Positions 1 to 5,739 of a stretch of 7,675 bases of DNA are shown here, in pieces (the stretch's first letter is position 1; each line of letters opens with the position of its first letter). The stretch is from Fidelibacterota bacterium UBA1134 (GTDB taxonomy: Bacteria > Fidelibacterota > Marinisomatia > Marinisomatales > S15-B10). Below the pieces are notes generated by a model. It was not told where the DNA came from, searched no databases, and was given only the letters and a program-made list of their open reading frames with translations. The stretch is from the NCBI GenBank assembly GCA_002311975.1, contig DCAL01000094.1:1-7675 (forward strand), written 5' to 3'. The position numbers were made by a program, and so were the translations under genes.

Positions 1-689
1 CCCATCATGGCTTCGATACAATAGGTGTGATCAGCGCCGGCAAATGTTTCAACTTCTGTTTTTCGCCCCACGATGACCGGCACCGCCAGCACATCTTCCA
101 CCACCTCACGATAAATTTCGAGAATTGTTCTTGCCTCTTCTTCCGCCTCTTCAGGGGTAGCGTGGGCTGTGTGTCCCTCCTGCCAGAGGAATTCCGTGGT
201 ACGCAAGAAAAGACGCGTTCTCATTTCCCAGCGCACAACATTCGCCCACTGATTGATGAGCAGTGGCAGATCGCGGTAGGACTGGATCCATTTCTTGTAC
301 ATGGCCCAGATAACAGTCTCCGATGTGGGGCGGACAATCACTTCTTCTTCCAGCGCTGAATCGGGATCTACCACAAGACCCCCGTCCGGATCGGCCATGA
401 GGCGGTGGTGAGTCACAACAGCACACTCCTTGGCGAATCCTTCCACGTGTTTGGCCTCCCGCGCGAGAAACGACTTAGGGATAAAAAGCGGGAAGTATGC
501 GTTGACATGCCCCGTCTCTTTGAAGCGGCGGTCGAACGCCTCCTGTATGCTGGTCCAGATAGAATAGCCGTAAGGTCGGATCACCATCGTCCCTTTCACG
601 GGACCGTAATCTGCCAGTTCGGCTTTAGTCACCACATCGGTGTACCAGCGGGCATAGTCCTTACTTTTGGGTGTGACGCCTTTTGCCAT
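1..689 (-). CDS. proS: Prolyl-tRNA synthetase, archaeal/eukaryal type, N-terminal part (cut by window edge)
   Basis: This enzyme attaches proline to tRNA(Pro) in the cytoplasm, using ATP. The reading frame gives 229 complete residues beginning MAKGVTPKSKDYARWYTDVV. Class II synthetase features are visible: the motif 1 region around residues 33-71 (GTMVIRPYGYSIW, then YFPLFIPKS), RPTSET at 120-125, and motif 2 at about 151-176 with RWEMRTR, FLRTTEFLWQEGHTAH. The short start directly before the catalytic core and the WQEGHTAH signature point to the archaeal/eukaryal-like (type 3) ProRS rather than the longer E. coli type with its INS editing domain. The family is usually near 480 residues, so roughly the C-terminal half lies beyond position 1, including motif 3 and the anticodon-binding and zinc-like C-terminal domains. 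The ATG at 689-687 is chosen because an in-frame TGA (698-696) lies only two codons upstream. No strong Shine-Dalgarno site is seen. It follows the threonine aldolase gene in the same direction at a distance of 107 bases, so co-transcription is possible. Confidence 0.95.
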   Translation of the reverse strand, partial: MAKGVTPKSKDYARWYTDVVTKAELADYGPVKGTMVIRPYGYSIWTSIQEAFDRRFKETGHVNAYFPLFIPKSFLAREAKHVEGFAKECAVVTHHRLMADPDGGLVVDPDSALEEEVIVRPTSETVIWAMYKKWIQSYRDLPLLINQWANVVRWEMRTRLFLRTTEFLWQEGHTAHATPEEAEEEARTILEIYREVVEDVLAVPVIVGRKTEVETFAGADHTYCIEAMM

Positions 690-796
690 CAGTTTTCAGC
701 AGCTCTTTCGTCTTCTGCGAAAACGAATTTACTTTTGTTCCATGAATTAAAACACTGTTGAGACTGACCGTCTGAAGAGTGGACGTTCTGGCTCGC
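690..796. other. Intergenic spacer between threonine aldolase gene and proS
   Basis: This is a 107-base gap between two minus-strand genes. Read on the minus strand it holds a TTTAAT hexamer (complement of 742-747) that could be a -10 box, but no convincing -35 at 16-18 bases. A weak 4-bp inverted repeat AGAC/GTCT occurs near 763-775. There is no clear terminator with a T-run, so read-through from the aldolase promoter into proS is plausible. I see nothing else in it. Confidence 0.4.
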
Positions 797-1834
797 TCAG
801 GAACTGAAGTAGTTATTCAGAACTGATAACACTCGCTCAATATCCTTCGCATCTACGCCTCGATTCGTCACCATTCTGAATCTGTCCGGACTTATCGTCA
901 GAAATCGAATATCTTCTGCCTCCATGGTGGTTACTACTTCTTGGGCTGTCTTGGAATCGTCCACGAGATCAATATAGAGGATGTTGGTATAAACTTGGTT
1001 CAAGTCGACAGTGAGGCCGACGATGATGTCAATACCTTGGGCGAGGCGGCGCACGTTGGCGTGGTCTTCTGCCAGCCGCTCAACCGTTTCATCCAGCGCT
1101 ACGAGCCCCGATGCGGCGATGATACCGGCCTGACGCATACCGCCGCCAAGACCTTTTCTCACCCGTCGAGCCTTTCTGATAAACAATTCCGTGCCGCAAA
1201 CGAGAGAACCCACTGGGGCGGACAATCCTTTCGACAGACAGAAGGAAACCGAATCAGCATTTGTTACAAGAGTTTTTACGTCCTCGCCGAGTGCTACTGC
1301 GGCGTTGAAGATTCTTGCACCGTCAATGTGGAGGGAGATGCCGCGCCCGTGAGTGAGGTCCGCCACGTCGTCCATGTACGCCTTGGTCAGCGGAATCCCG
1401 TGGCAGACGTTATGAGTGTTCTCGAGACAGATGAGCTTTGTTCGCGGAAAATGGACGTTGTCCAATCTGACGGCAGCTTCCATTTCGCTCAAGTCGATAG
1501 TGCCGTCCGGCCGGTTCTCCAGCGTATGGGGGTGAATGCCGCCATATGCCGATATGCCTCCCGCCTCATAGAGGAAAGTGTGGGCTTTGTCTCCAAGTAT
1601 AATTTCATCTCCCCGCTGGCAATGGGTCAGAATGGAAACGAGGTTAGCCATGGTTCCGCTGGGTACAAGAAGAGCCGCTTCCTTACCCATCACATCAGCA
1701 GCTTCACCTTCGAGACGATTGACTGTAGGATCGTCTTCGAACACATCATCACCCAGCTCAGCATCGAAAATCGCCTGACGCATGGCGTCTGTGGGGAGAG
1801 TAACAGTGTCGCTGCGCAGATCTATGACTTTCAT
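797..1834 (-). CDS. ltaE: Low-specificity L-threonine aldolase
   Basis: A PLP-dependent cytoplasmic enzyme (fold type I, beta-eliminating lyase family) that cleaves L-threonine or L-allo-threonine to glycine and acetaldehyde. The frame gives 345 residues, the usual length. Visible family marks, numbered from the chosen start: IDLRSDTVTLPT at 4-15, GDDVFEDDPTVNRLE at 28-42, PSGTMANL at 58-65 (phosphate-binding loop), GDKAHTFLYE with the ring-stacking His85, LENTHN at 137-142, HIDGARIFNA with Asp171 and Arg174, and SFCLSKGLSAPVGS with the PLP lysine Lys202. The frame also extends to a TTG at 1849, but the ATG at 1834 is preferred. It has GGAGGA (1844-1839) a few bases upstream, and the family normally begins with a short leader followed directly by the IDLRSDT block. 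A candidate promoter lies 40-68 bases upstream. The gene is divergent from the RNA methyltransferase gene, with proS downstream in the same direction. Substrate stereopreference (L versus L-allo) cannot be read from the sequence. Confidence 0.95.
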   Translation of the reverse strand: MKVIDLRSDTVTLPTDAMRQAIFDAELGDDVFEDDPTVNRLEGEAADVMGKEAALLVPSGTMANLVSILTHCQRGDEIILGDKAHTFLYEAGGISAYGGIHPHTLENRPDGTIDLSEMEAAVRLDNVHFPRTKLICLENTHNVCHGIPLTKAYMDDVADLTHGRGISLHIDGARIFNAAVALGEDVKTLVTNADSVSFCLSKGLSAPVGSLVCGTELFIRKARRVRKGLGGGMRQAGIIAASGLVALDETVERLAEDHANVRRLAQGIDIIVGLTVDLNQVYTNILYIDLVDDSKTAQEVVTTMEAEDIRFLTISPDRFRMVTNRGVDAKDIERVLSVLNNYFSS

Positions 1835-1838
1835 TTCT

Positions 1839-1844
1839 TCCTCC
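1839..1844 (-). promoter_or_regulatory. Ribosome binding site of threonine aldolase gene
   Basis: On the minus strand GGAGGA precedes ATG at 1834 with a 4-5 base spacer. It decides the start: the TTG codon at 1849-1847 lies upstream of this site and would place the site inside the coding sequence. Confidence 0.8.
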
Positions 1845-1873
1845 GGCAAACAATCGGTAGTGAACCCAAAAGG

Positions 1874-1902
1874 AATTTAGAGGGGGTGACGCCCCGTTTC
1901 AA
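1874..1902 (-). promoter_or_regulatory. Candidate sigma-70-like promoter of threonine aldolase gene
   Basis: On the minus strand TTGAAA (complement of 1897-1902) is followed after 17 bases by TAAATT (complement of 1874-1879), matching the -35 and -10 consensus at 5/6 and 4/6 positions with optimal spacing. The predicted transcript start near 1867 gives a leader of about 33 bases before the ATG at 1834, with the Shine-Dalgarno site inside it. The 17-base spacer contains an imperfect GC-rich dyad (GGGG at 1883-1886, CCCC at 1892-1895), an unusual place for one. Promoter consensus for this phylum is unknown, so the call rests on the general bacterial pattern. Confidence 0.5.
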
Positions 1903-1907
1903 TGGAT

Positions 1908-1935
1908 TTGTTCTGCTCTACAGTTTACGTAGATT
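1908..1935 (+). promoter_or_regulatory. Weak candidate promoter of the RNA methyltransferase gene
   Basis: TTGTTC (1908-1913) and TAGATT (1930-1935) are separated by 16 bases. Both are only partial matches. A start of transcription about seven bases beyond the -10 would fall at or next to the GTG start codon (1942), implying a leaderless or nearly leaderless mRNA. That agrees with the absence of a Shine-Dalgarno sequence. Low certainty. Confidence 0.25.
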
Positions 1936-1941
1936 CGTGCC

Positions 1942-2727
1942 GTGATCTCAAAGATAGAACTCCAGCGCATCAGAAGCCTGCGCCAGACAAAGTACAGATG
2001 GCAGTACGGACTGTTTCTTGTGGAAGGAGTGCGTCTGGTGGAGGAGGCCGTATCCGCTGAGGCCGAGGTGGTGACAGTCATTCACACGAAAGAACTTTCA
2101 GAGAGCCAAAGAGGCTTAGAACTTGTCGGAAAAATTAACGAGCACAGCATCCCGCACCATGAAGTCACTGAGCGCGACCTGAGATCAATATCGGATACTG
2201 TTCACAACCAGGGAATAATTGCTGTGGCGAGCATTTCCGAACTGCCTTCCTTAGAGGCGAGTGCAGAAAACAACTGGCTCTACCTCGATTCCGTCCGCGA
2301 CCCTGGCAACCTCGGCACCATCCTGAGGACGGCGGACTGGTTCGGTGTGAAACATGTGGCCCTCTCGCCAACCTGTGCCGATCCATATAATCCGAAGGTG
2401 GTCCGCTCAGGTGTGGGCTCTCACTTCCGCCTGAACATCTACCCCTCAGCCGAGCTTCTCCCGATCAAACAGATGGGGCATAGCATCCTCGCTGCTGATC
2501 AGAAAGGGACGCCACTCAACCAGCTACCGCTGACTGCGAACCAATTCTGTCTTGTGCTGGGAAGCGAGGCGCACGGCATCTCAGAAGAGACCGGATCGGT
2601 GGTAGATCACTCCGTGGCGATCCTGGGAATGGGACAGGTGGAATCCCTAAACGTAGCCGTGGCAGCGGGGATTCTGTTATATCAACTTACTATTGATCAC
2701 AAACCTTCAAGGTCTGTGAGACCTTGA
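1942..2727 (+). CDS. TrmH/SpoU-family RNA 2'-O-ribose methyltransferase
   Basis: An S-adenosylmethionine-dependent SPOUT enzyme that methylates the 2'-OH of a ribose in rRNA or tRNA. It has 261 residues, normal for the RlmB/TsnR-like group. The N-terminal substrate-binding domain (about 1-105) contains IRSLRQTKYRWQYGLFLVEGVRL at 10-32, typical of the family. The catalytic knot carries motif 1 at about 114-135 (LDSVRDPGNLGTILRTADWFG, with Asn123 and the likely catalytic Arg129), motif 2 at about 204-213 (LVLGSEAHGI, Glu209) and motif 3 at about 227-248 (ILGMGQVESLNVAVAAGILL, with Ser235 and Asn237). The GTG at 1942 is chosen because an in-frame TAG lies at 1930-1932 and the encoded start MISKIELQRIRSL matches the family. 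No Shine-Dalgarno site is visible. The last residues (about HKPSRSVRP) are encoded by a hairpin that also contains the stop codon. The exact RNA target cannot be told, so RlmB is not asserted. Confidence 0.92.
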   Translation: MISKIELQRIRSLRQTKYRWQYGLFLVEGVRLVEEAVSAEAEVVTVIHTKELSESQRGLELVGKINEHSIPHHEVTERDLRSISDTVHNQGIIAVASISELPSLEASAENNWLYLDSVRDPGNLGTILRTADWFGVKHVALSPTCADPYNPKVVRSGVGSHFRLNIYPSAELLPIKQMGHSILAADQKGTPLNQLPLTANQFCLVLGSEAHGISEETGSVVDHSVAILGMGQVESLNVAVAAGILLYQLTIDHKPSRSVRP

Positions 2728-2733
2728 AGGTTT
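2701..2733. terminator. Perfect 15-bp hairpin, probable bidirectional terminator containing a stop codon
   Basis: AAACCTTCAAGGTCT (2701-2715), a three-base loop GTG, then the exact reverse complement (2719-2733). On the plus strand the stem runs into a short TTTT (2731-2734). On the minus strand the hairpin also ends in TTT, so it could serve the convergent korAB transcript too. The methyltransferase stop codon TGA (2725-2727) lies in the 3' arm, so the last eight sense codons or so are also hairpin. The T-tract is short, so an alternative is a dispersed intergenic palindromic repeat or an mRNA-stabilising structure. Confidence 0.7.
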
Positions 2734-2747
2734 TCCAATCTGGAGAA

Positions 2748-2769
2748 AGGTCGGCGGCGGACACGACCT
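2748..2769 (-). terminator. Second weak hairpin directly after korB
   Basis: On the minus strand AGGTCG (2769-2764) pairs with CGACCT (2753-2748) around a 10-base loop and is followed by TTTC. The first base of the stem is the last base of the korB stop codon TGA. The stem is only 6 bp and the T-run is short. It may act together with the stronger hairpin further downstream. Confidence 0.35.
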
Positions 2770-3683
2770 CACATCATCCTGTCAAGGATTCTTCGACCCT
2801 GACCGTCATTGAGTCCGAGGGGGCGGAACGCCAACGGTCCGCCCTCATCGAGAACGGGCTCCAGCTGGCCGAGCGTCCGCACGTTCTTTTTCTGATAGAA
2901 GAGCCCCGTGTAGATCGTATCGCCCCACACCATGGCTTTTTCGCAGGCGATTTTCCAATCGCCGGGATCGTGGTCCTCATCCTCAAGCCTCTTGACGCGC
3001 GGCTTGAAAAACGGGTAGTCGTTGTCGTGATTGAAGGTGACACAGGGACTGAAGATATCGACGAAAGCAAAACCCTTGTGCTGCATCGCCTGCTGGATGA
3101 TCTGCGTTAGATGCTTGGCGTCACCGCTGAAGCCGCGGGCGACAAAAGTGGCTCCGTTCATGATCGCCGCGGTGATCGGGTTAATCGGCGACTCCACGCT
3201 GCCAAACGGTGTGCTCTTGGTCTTCATCTCCATGCAACTGGTGGGGGAAATCTGGCCAGTGGTGAGACCGTAGATCTGGTTGTCCATGACGAGATAGGTC
3301 AGATCGACATTGCGGCGTGCGGTGTGGGTGAAATGGTTGCCGCCGATGCCGAAGCCGTCGCCATCGCCACCCGTGACGACGACGGTCAGTTCGTGATTAG
3401 CCATTTGGGCACCGGTGGCCACGGCCAGCGCCCGACCGTGAAGGGTGTGCATCCCGTAGGCGTTGAAATACCCGGGGAAATTGGAGGAACAACCGATGCC
3501 GCTGACGGTGAGAACTTCATGGGGCCTGAGCCCCAGCTCCACGCAGGCTTTCTGCAAGCAACTCAGGACTCCAAAGTCGCCACAGCCCGGACACCAGTCC
3601 GGATCGACTTTTCCCTTGAAATCCTTTGGCTTCAACTGAACGGCCTCTTCGACTACGTCTTGGGTGACAGTTTCTACGGACAT
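2769..3683 (-). CDS. korB: 2-oxoacid:ferredoxin oxidoreductase, beta subunit
   Basis: The beta subunit binds thiamine pyrophosphate and one [4Fe-4S] cluster. With the alpha subunit it decarboxylates a 2-oxoacid oxidatively to the acyl-CoA and passes electrons to ferredoxin, in the cytoplasm. It has 304 residues, the usual size. Cluster cysteines are visible as WCPGCGDFG (Cys31, Cys34), GIGCSSNFPGYF (Cys65) and SPCVTFN (Cys214), with spacing close to that of the structurally known Sulfolobus two-subunit enzyme. The thiamine pyrophosphate/Mg site is GGDGDGFGIGGNH at 105-117 with MDNQIYGLTTGQ-SPTS at 133-149. The ATG at 3683 is supported by AAGGAGG six bases upstream. Only 11 bases separate it from korA, whose stop codon overlaps that ribosome binding site, so translation is probably coupled and the subunits made in balance. 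The substrate is likely 2-oxoglutarate because an aceE gene for pyruvate sits next door, but pyruvate or broad 2-oxoacid use is not excluded. Confidence 0.93.
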   Translation of the reverse strand: MSVETVTQDVVEEAVQLKPKDFKGKVDPDWCPGCGDFGVLSCLQKACVELGLRPHEVLTVSGIGCSSNFPGYFNAYGMHTLHGRALAVATGAQMANHELTVVVTGGDGDGFGIGGNHFTHTARRNVDLTYLVMDNQIYGLTTGQISPTSCMEMKTKSTPFGSVESPINPITAAIMNGATFVARGFSGDAKHLTQIIQQAMQHKGFAFVDIFSPCVTFNHDNDYPFFKPRVKRLEDEDHDPGDWKIACEKAMVWGDTIYTGLFYQKKNVRTLGQLEPVLDEGGPLAFRPLGLNDGQGRRILDRMM

Positions 3684-3689
3684 ATTGTA

Positions 3690-3696
3690 CCTCCTT
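3690..3696 (-). promoter_or_regulatory. korB ribosome binding site overlapping the korA stop codon
   Basis: On the minus strand AAGGAGG lies six bases before the korB ATG (3683). Its first two bases are the last two bases of the korA stop TAA (3697-3695). Ribosomes ending korA therefore finish on the korB initiation site, which is expected to couple translation of the two subunits. Confidence 0.85.
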
Positions 3697-5545
3697 AAAC
3701 CATAATTTCTTGAATGGGGACAGAACGGTCCGTCTTCCCGGCGAGCTGCTCCAGTACACCGTCGACGATGTGGTGGGGCATGAACGGCTCTCCGTCGTAC
3801 TTGCGGATATGCCCGTCTACGGCGAGCCCTGTCTCGCTACGCAAGTAGCGGTAGAATTGACCGGAATAGTTGTTCTCGACGATGATGGTTCGCCTGGAGC
3901 GGGAGACGATATCGGTCACGGCCTCCACGTGCAGAGGAACGATCCATTTGATCGGCAGGTGATTGACCGTGACGCCCTCTTGCTTCAACTGCTCCACTGC
4001 CTCTTTGATCACGCCGTAAGTAGAACCCCACCCGATGAGCGTAACCTCGGCGTCCTCCGGGCCTTCCAACTGCGGCGGAGCAATCTGGGTGGCGATGCCT
4101 TTGAATTTGCGGGCCCGTTTTTCGACCATCTTTCGGCGCTTATGGGGGTTGGTGTATTCGTCGCTGATCAAGACACCGTCTTCGTCGTGCTCGTCCGTGG
4201 CGACGACGTGCACATAACCCTCCAGGCCCGGCAGGGCGCGCGGAGAGATCCCACTCTCGGTAATCTCATAGCGCAGATAGCCATTGCTCGGCGCGCCGAC
4301 CAGTCCTTCACCATAGCCATTGCCCGACTGGGAACCGCTCGGCAAGTCGCTGACATCCGTTCGCGGTTCGGTGATCAGGTCCCCTCGCTCGATCTGCGGT
4401 TGCATATCGATGTCATCAGGATCGACGCTGAACGTGCCTTCGGAGATCAGCAGGTCCGAAATGACGATGCCGGGACACTGGCATTTATCGACAAGATTGA
4501 ACAGCTCGGGGACGGTATTGAAGGCGTCCAGGGCATCCTTCGGAGCCACAATGAAGCGTTCAAAGTCCCCTTGGCTGGCGCCAAGTGCCTGCCACAAATC
4601 ACCCTGTTCGGTCTTGGTGGGCACACCCGTGGAGGGGCCGGCCCGCTGGACGTTGATAAAGACGACGGGAATCTCCATCATCCCCGCGCTGCCTATCGCT
4701 TCGGTCATCAACGCGAAACCGCCGCCAGAGGTCGCGCACATGGCCCGGCAACCGGCGTGAGCCGCTCCAATGGCCATGTTGGCCACGGCAATTTCGTCCT
4801 CGACTTGGCGAACCATTATACCCAAGTCGCGGGCGTTTTGGGCCATCCAGTGGAGGACACCTGTCGATGGGCTCATGGGGTAGGCACAATAGAACTTGAC
4901 CCCCGCCGCAGCGCCGCCCATGGCCAAGGCTTCATTACCGGTCCAGATGGCCAATGGTCTGGGACCGATCGGGGCCGGGACCGGGAAAGGCGCGAAATTC
5001 GCATCGGCGTAATCGAAGCCAGCGCGGGCCACCACTACGTTCTCATCGATCACGGCCTGGCCCTTGCGTTGAAACTGCAGTGTCAGGATGTCTTCGAGGG
5101 TCTGGAAGTCCAACCCTATGAGATGCATGATAGCACCGAGGGCCACCGTGTTCTGCACCAACTTGTTGCGGTTATTATCGGTCAACTCTACGATGGGCAA
5201 CGGACAACACTGGGCACCTTCGGCAGCTTCGCCGGGTTTGATGGTGTCGCTGTTGAAGATCACCCGGGTCTGCTGTCCCATAATCCTCAGGTGGCGGTCC
5301 ATAGTGTCCTGATTCAGACATACCAGAAGGTCCAGCTTGTCTCCGTGGCTGTGAATCTTCCGGTTGCTAATGCGTATGGTAAGAAAAATGTGCCCGCCTC
5401 GGATGATCGATTGATAAGCGTTGTAGGCGTTAAAGTGAAGACCGCGCCGGATAAATATCCGGGCGAGGATATTGCCGGGGGTCGCGATACCCTGACCGGC
5501 AGCTCCCCCTATAGCAATGGCAAAATCGAACGTGGCTGAATTCAA
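3695..5545 (-). CDS. korA: 2-oxoacid:ferredoxin oxidoreductase, fused gamma-alpha subunit
   Basis: The large subunit of a CoA-dependent 2-oxoacid:ferredoxin oxidoreductase, partner of korB directly downstream. It has 616 residues from the chosen start. The N-terminal gamma domain (about 5-185) shows AIGGAAGQGIATPGNILA at 11-28 and YQSIIRGGHIFLTIR at 44-58. The alpha part follows: TGNEALAMGGAAAGVKF at 202-218, the substrate motif YPMSPSTG at 222-229 (family form YPITPST/S), VEDEIAVANMAIGAA at 248-262 with the probable thiamine-activating glutamate, QRAGPSTGVPTKTEQGDLWQ at 300-319, then a C-terminal transketolase-C-like domain (about 498-605). A Gly/Ser/Asn-rich stretch at about 398-422 looks like an insertion before GYLRYEITESGISPRALPG. 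The start is taken as TTG at 5545, six bases after GGAGG. An upstream TTG at 5581 lacks such a site, and the ATG at 5550 is out of frame. The 228-base upstream gap with its own promoter candidate suggests transcription independent of aceE. Confidence 0.93.
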   Translation of the reverse strand: MNSATFDFAIAIGGAAGQGIATPGNILARIFIRRGLHFNAYNAYQSIIRGGHIFLTIRISNRKIHSHGDKLDLLVCLNQDTMDRHLRIMGQQTRVIFNSDTIKPGEAAEGAQCCPLPIVELTDNNRNKLVQNTVALGAIMHLIGLDFQTLEDILTLQFQRKGQAVIDENVVVARAGFDYADANFAPFPVPAPIGPRPLAIWTGNEALAMGGAAAGVKFYCAYPMSPSTGVLHWMAQNARDLGIMVRQVEDEIAVANMAIGAAHAGCRAMCATSGGGFALMTEAIGSAGMMEIPVVFINVQRAGPSTGVPTKTEQGDLWQALGASQGDFERFIVAPKDALDAFNTVPELFNLVDKCQCPGIVISDLLISEGTFSVDPDDIDMQPQIERGDLITEPRTDVSDLPSGSQSGNGYGEGLVGAPSNGYLRYEITESGISPRALPGLEGYVHVVATDEHDEDGVLISDEYTNPHKRRKMVEKRARKFKGIATQIAPPQLEGPEDAEVTLIGWGSTYGVIKEAVEQLKQEGVTVNHLPIKWIVPLHVEAVTDIVSRSRRTIIVENNYSGQFYRYLRSETGLAVDGHIRKYDGEPFMPHHIVDGVLEQLAGKTDRSVPIQEIMV

Positions 5546-5551
5546 AACATA

Positions 5552-5556
5552 CCTCC
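5552..5556 (-). promoter_or_regulatory. korA ribosome binding site, deciding a TTG start
   Basis: On the minus strand GGAGG is followed by six bases and then TTG (5545-5543), which opens MNSATFDFAIAIGG. An ATG at 5550-5548, one base after GGAGG, is in another frame and meets TGA after one further codon. It is too close to the site to be used and would yield only a two-residue peptide. Confidence 0.7.
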
Positions 5557-5649
5557 AGTCATAACTGCTATGCTGCACCAATGAGAATTAGAAACTATAC
5601 CTGACACCTTACGGAGTGCCTTGAAGTATCTGCTGCCCGCAACTCTGCC

Positions 5650-5672
5650 AAGTTTACATAGTAAAGTTTACA
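5650..5672 (-). repeat. Direct repeat TGTAAACTT in the korA promoter
   Basis: On the minus strand TGTAAACTT occurs twice (complement of 5664-5672 and 5650-5658), separated by TACTA, giving a 14-base period. One copy directly abuts the candidate -35 box and the other contains the candidate -10 box. TTTAC/GTAAA also forms a small dyad between them (5653-5665). The arrangement resembles an operator, but no regulator is encoded in the window. Confidence 0.5.
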
Positions 5673-5678
5673 GGTCAA
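5651..5678 (-). promoter_or_regulatory. Candidate sigma-70-like promoter of korAB
   Basis: On the minus strand TTGACC (complement of 5673-5678) is followed after 16 bases by TAAACT (complement of 5651-5656), matching consensus at 5/6 and 4/6 positions. The predicted start near 5644 would leave a leader of about 100 bases before the TTG at 5545. A second -10-like TATAGT occurs nearer the gene (complement of 5595-5600), without a good -35. Confidence 0.45.
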
Positions 5679-5725
5679 AGCGTAATCGGATGTTGATCCC
5701 TGCCCGACAAACCTTTTCGGGGAGT

Positions 5726-5739
5726 GCTCTGCACAGAGC
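5726..5739. repeat. Short palindrome downstream of aceE
   Basis: GCTCTG, two bases CA, then CAGAGC: a 6-bp perfect inverted repeat 35 bases past the aceE stop. The two-base loop is too tight for a full-length hairpin, and no T-run follows on either strand. It may be a protein-binding palindrome or chance. Confidence 0.3.

Noticed and set aside
1835..1849. Longer threonine aldolase starting at TTG (1849)
   Set aside because: The ribosome binding site GGAGGA would lie within the extra codons, and the ATG at 1834 fits the family's usual N-terminus.
1882..1895. GGGGTGACGCCCC as a terminator between the divergent genes
   Set aside because: No gene ends there. It lies in the spacer of a candidate promoter and no T-run follows.
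941..1945. A 334-codon plus-strand open frame antisense to the threonine aldolase gene
   Set aside because: It has the same codon-aligned phase relation to a well-supported gene, runs through the divergent promoter region, and shows no recognisable motif.
3111..3698. A 195-codon plus-strand open frame antisense to korB
   Set aside because: It is codon-aligned shadow of korB; the sequence has no domain signature.
3710..5539. A 609-codon plus-strand open frame antisense to korA
   Set aside because: It is codon-aligned opposite korA and explained by the lack of TTA/CTA/TCA codons there. Its translation resembles no known family, and korA has full motif support.
2769..5545. korAB as a horizontally acquired island because it seems GC-richer
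   Set aside because: Hand counts in a few 60-base samples gave 63% in two korAB segments but 48% in another, and 53-63% in neighbouring genes. There are no mobile-element remains, so the contrast is not reliable.
5546..5581. Longer KorA starting at TTG (5581) or GTG (5578)
   Set aside because: The extra residues are unlike the family N-terminus, and GGAGG would be inside the coding region. The TTG at 5545 has the correct spacing to it.
5703..5739. Rho-independent terminator for aceE formed by the short inverted repeats
   Set aside because: The stems are only 5-6 bp, one with a two-base loop, and no T-run follows on the minus strand.
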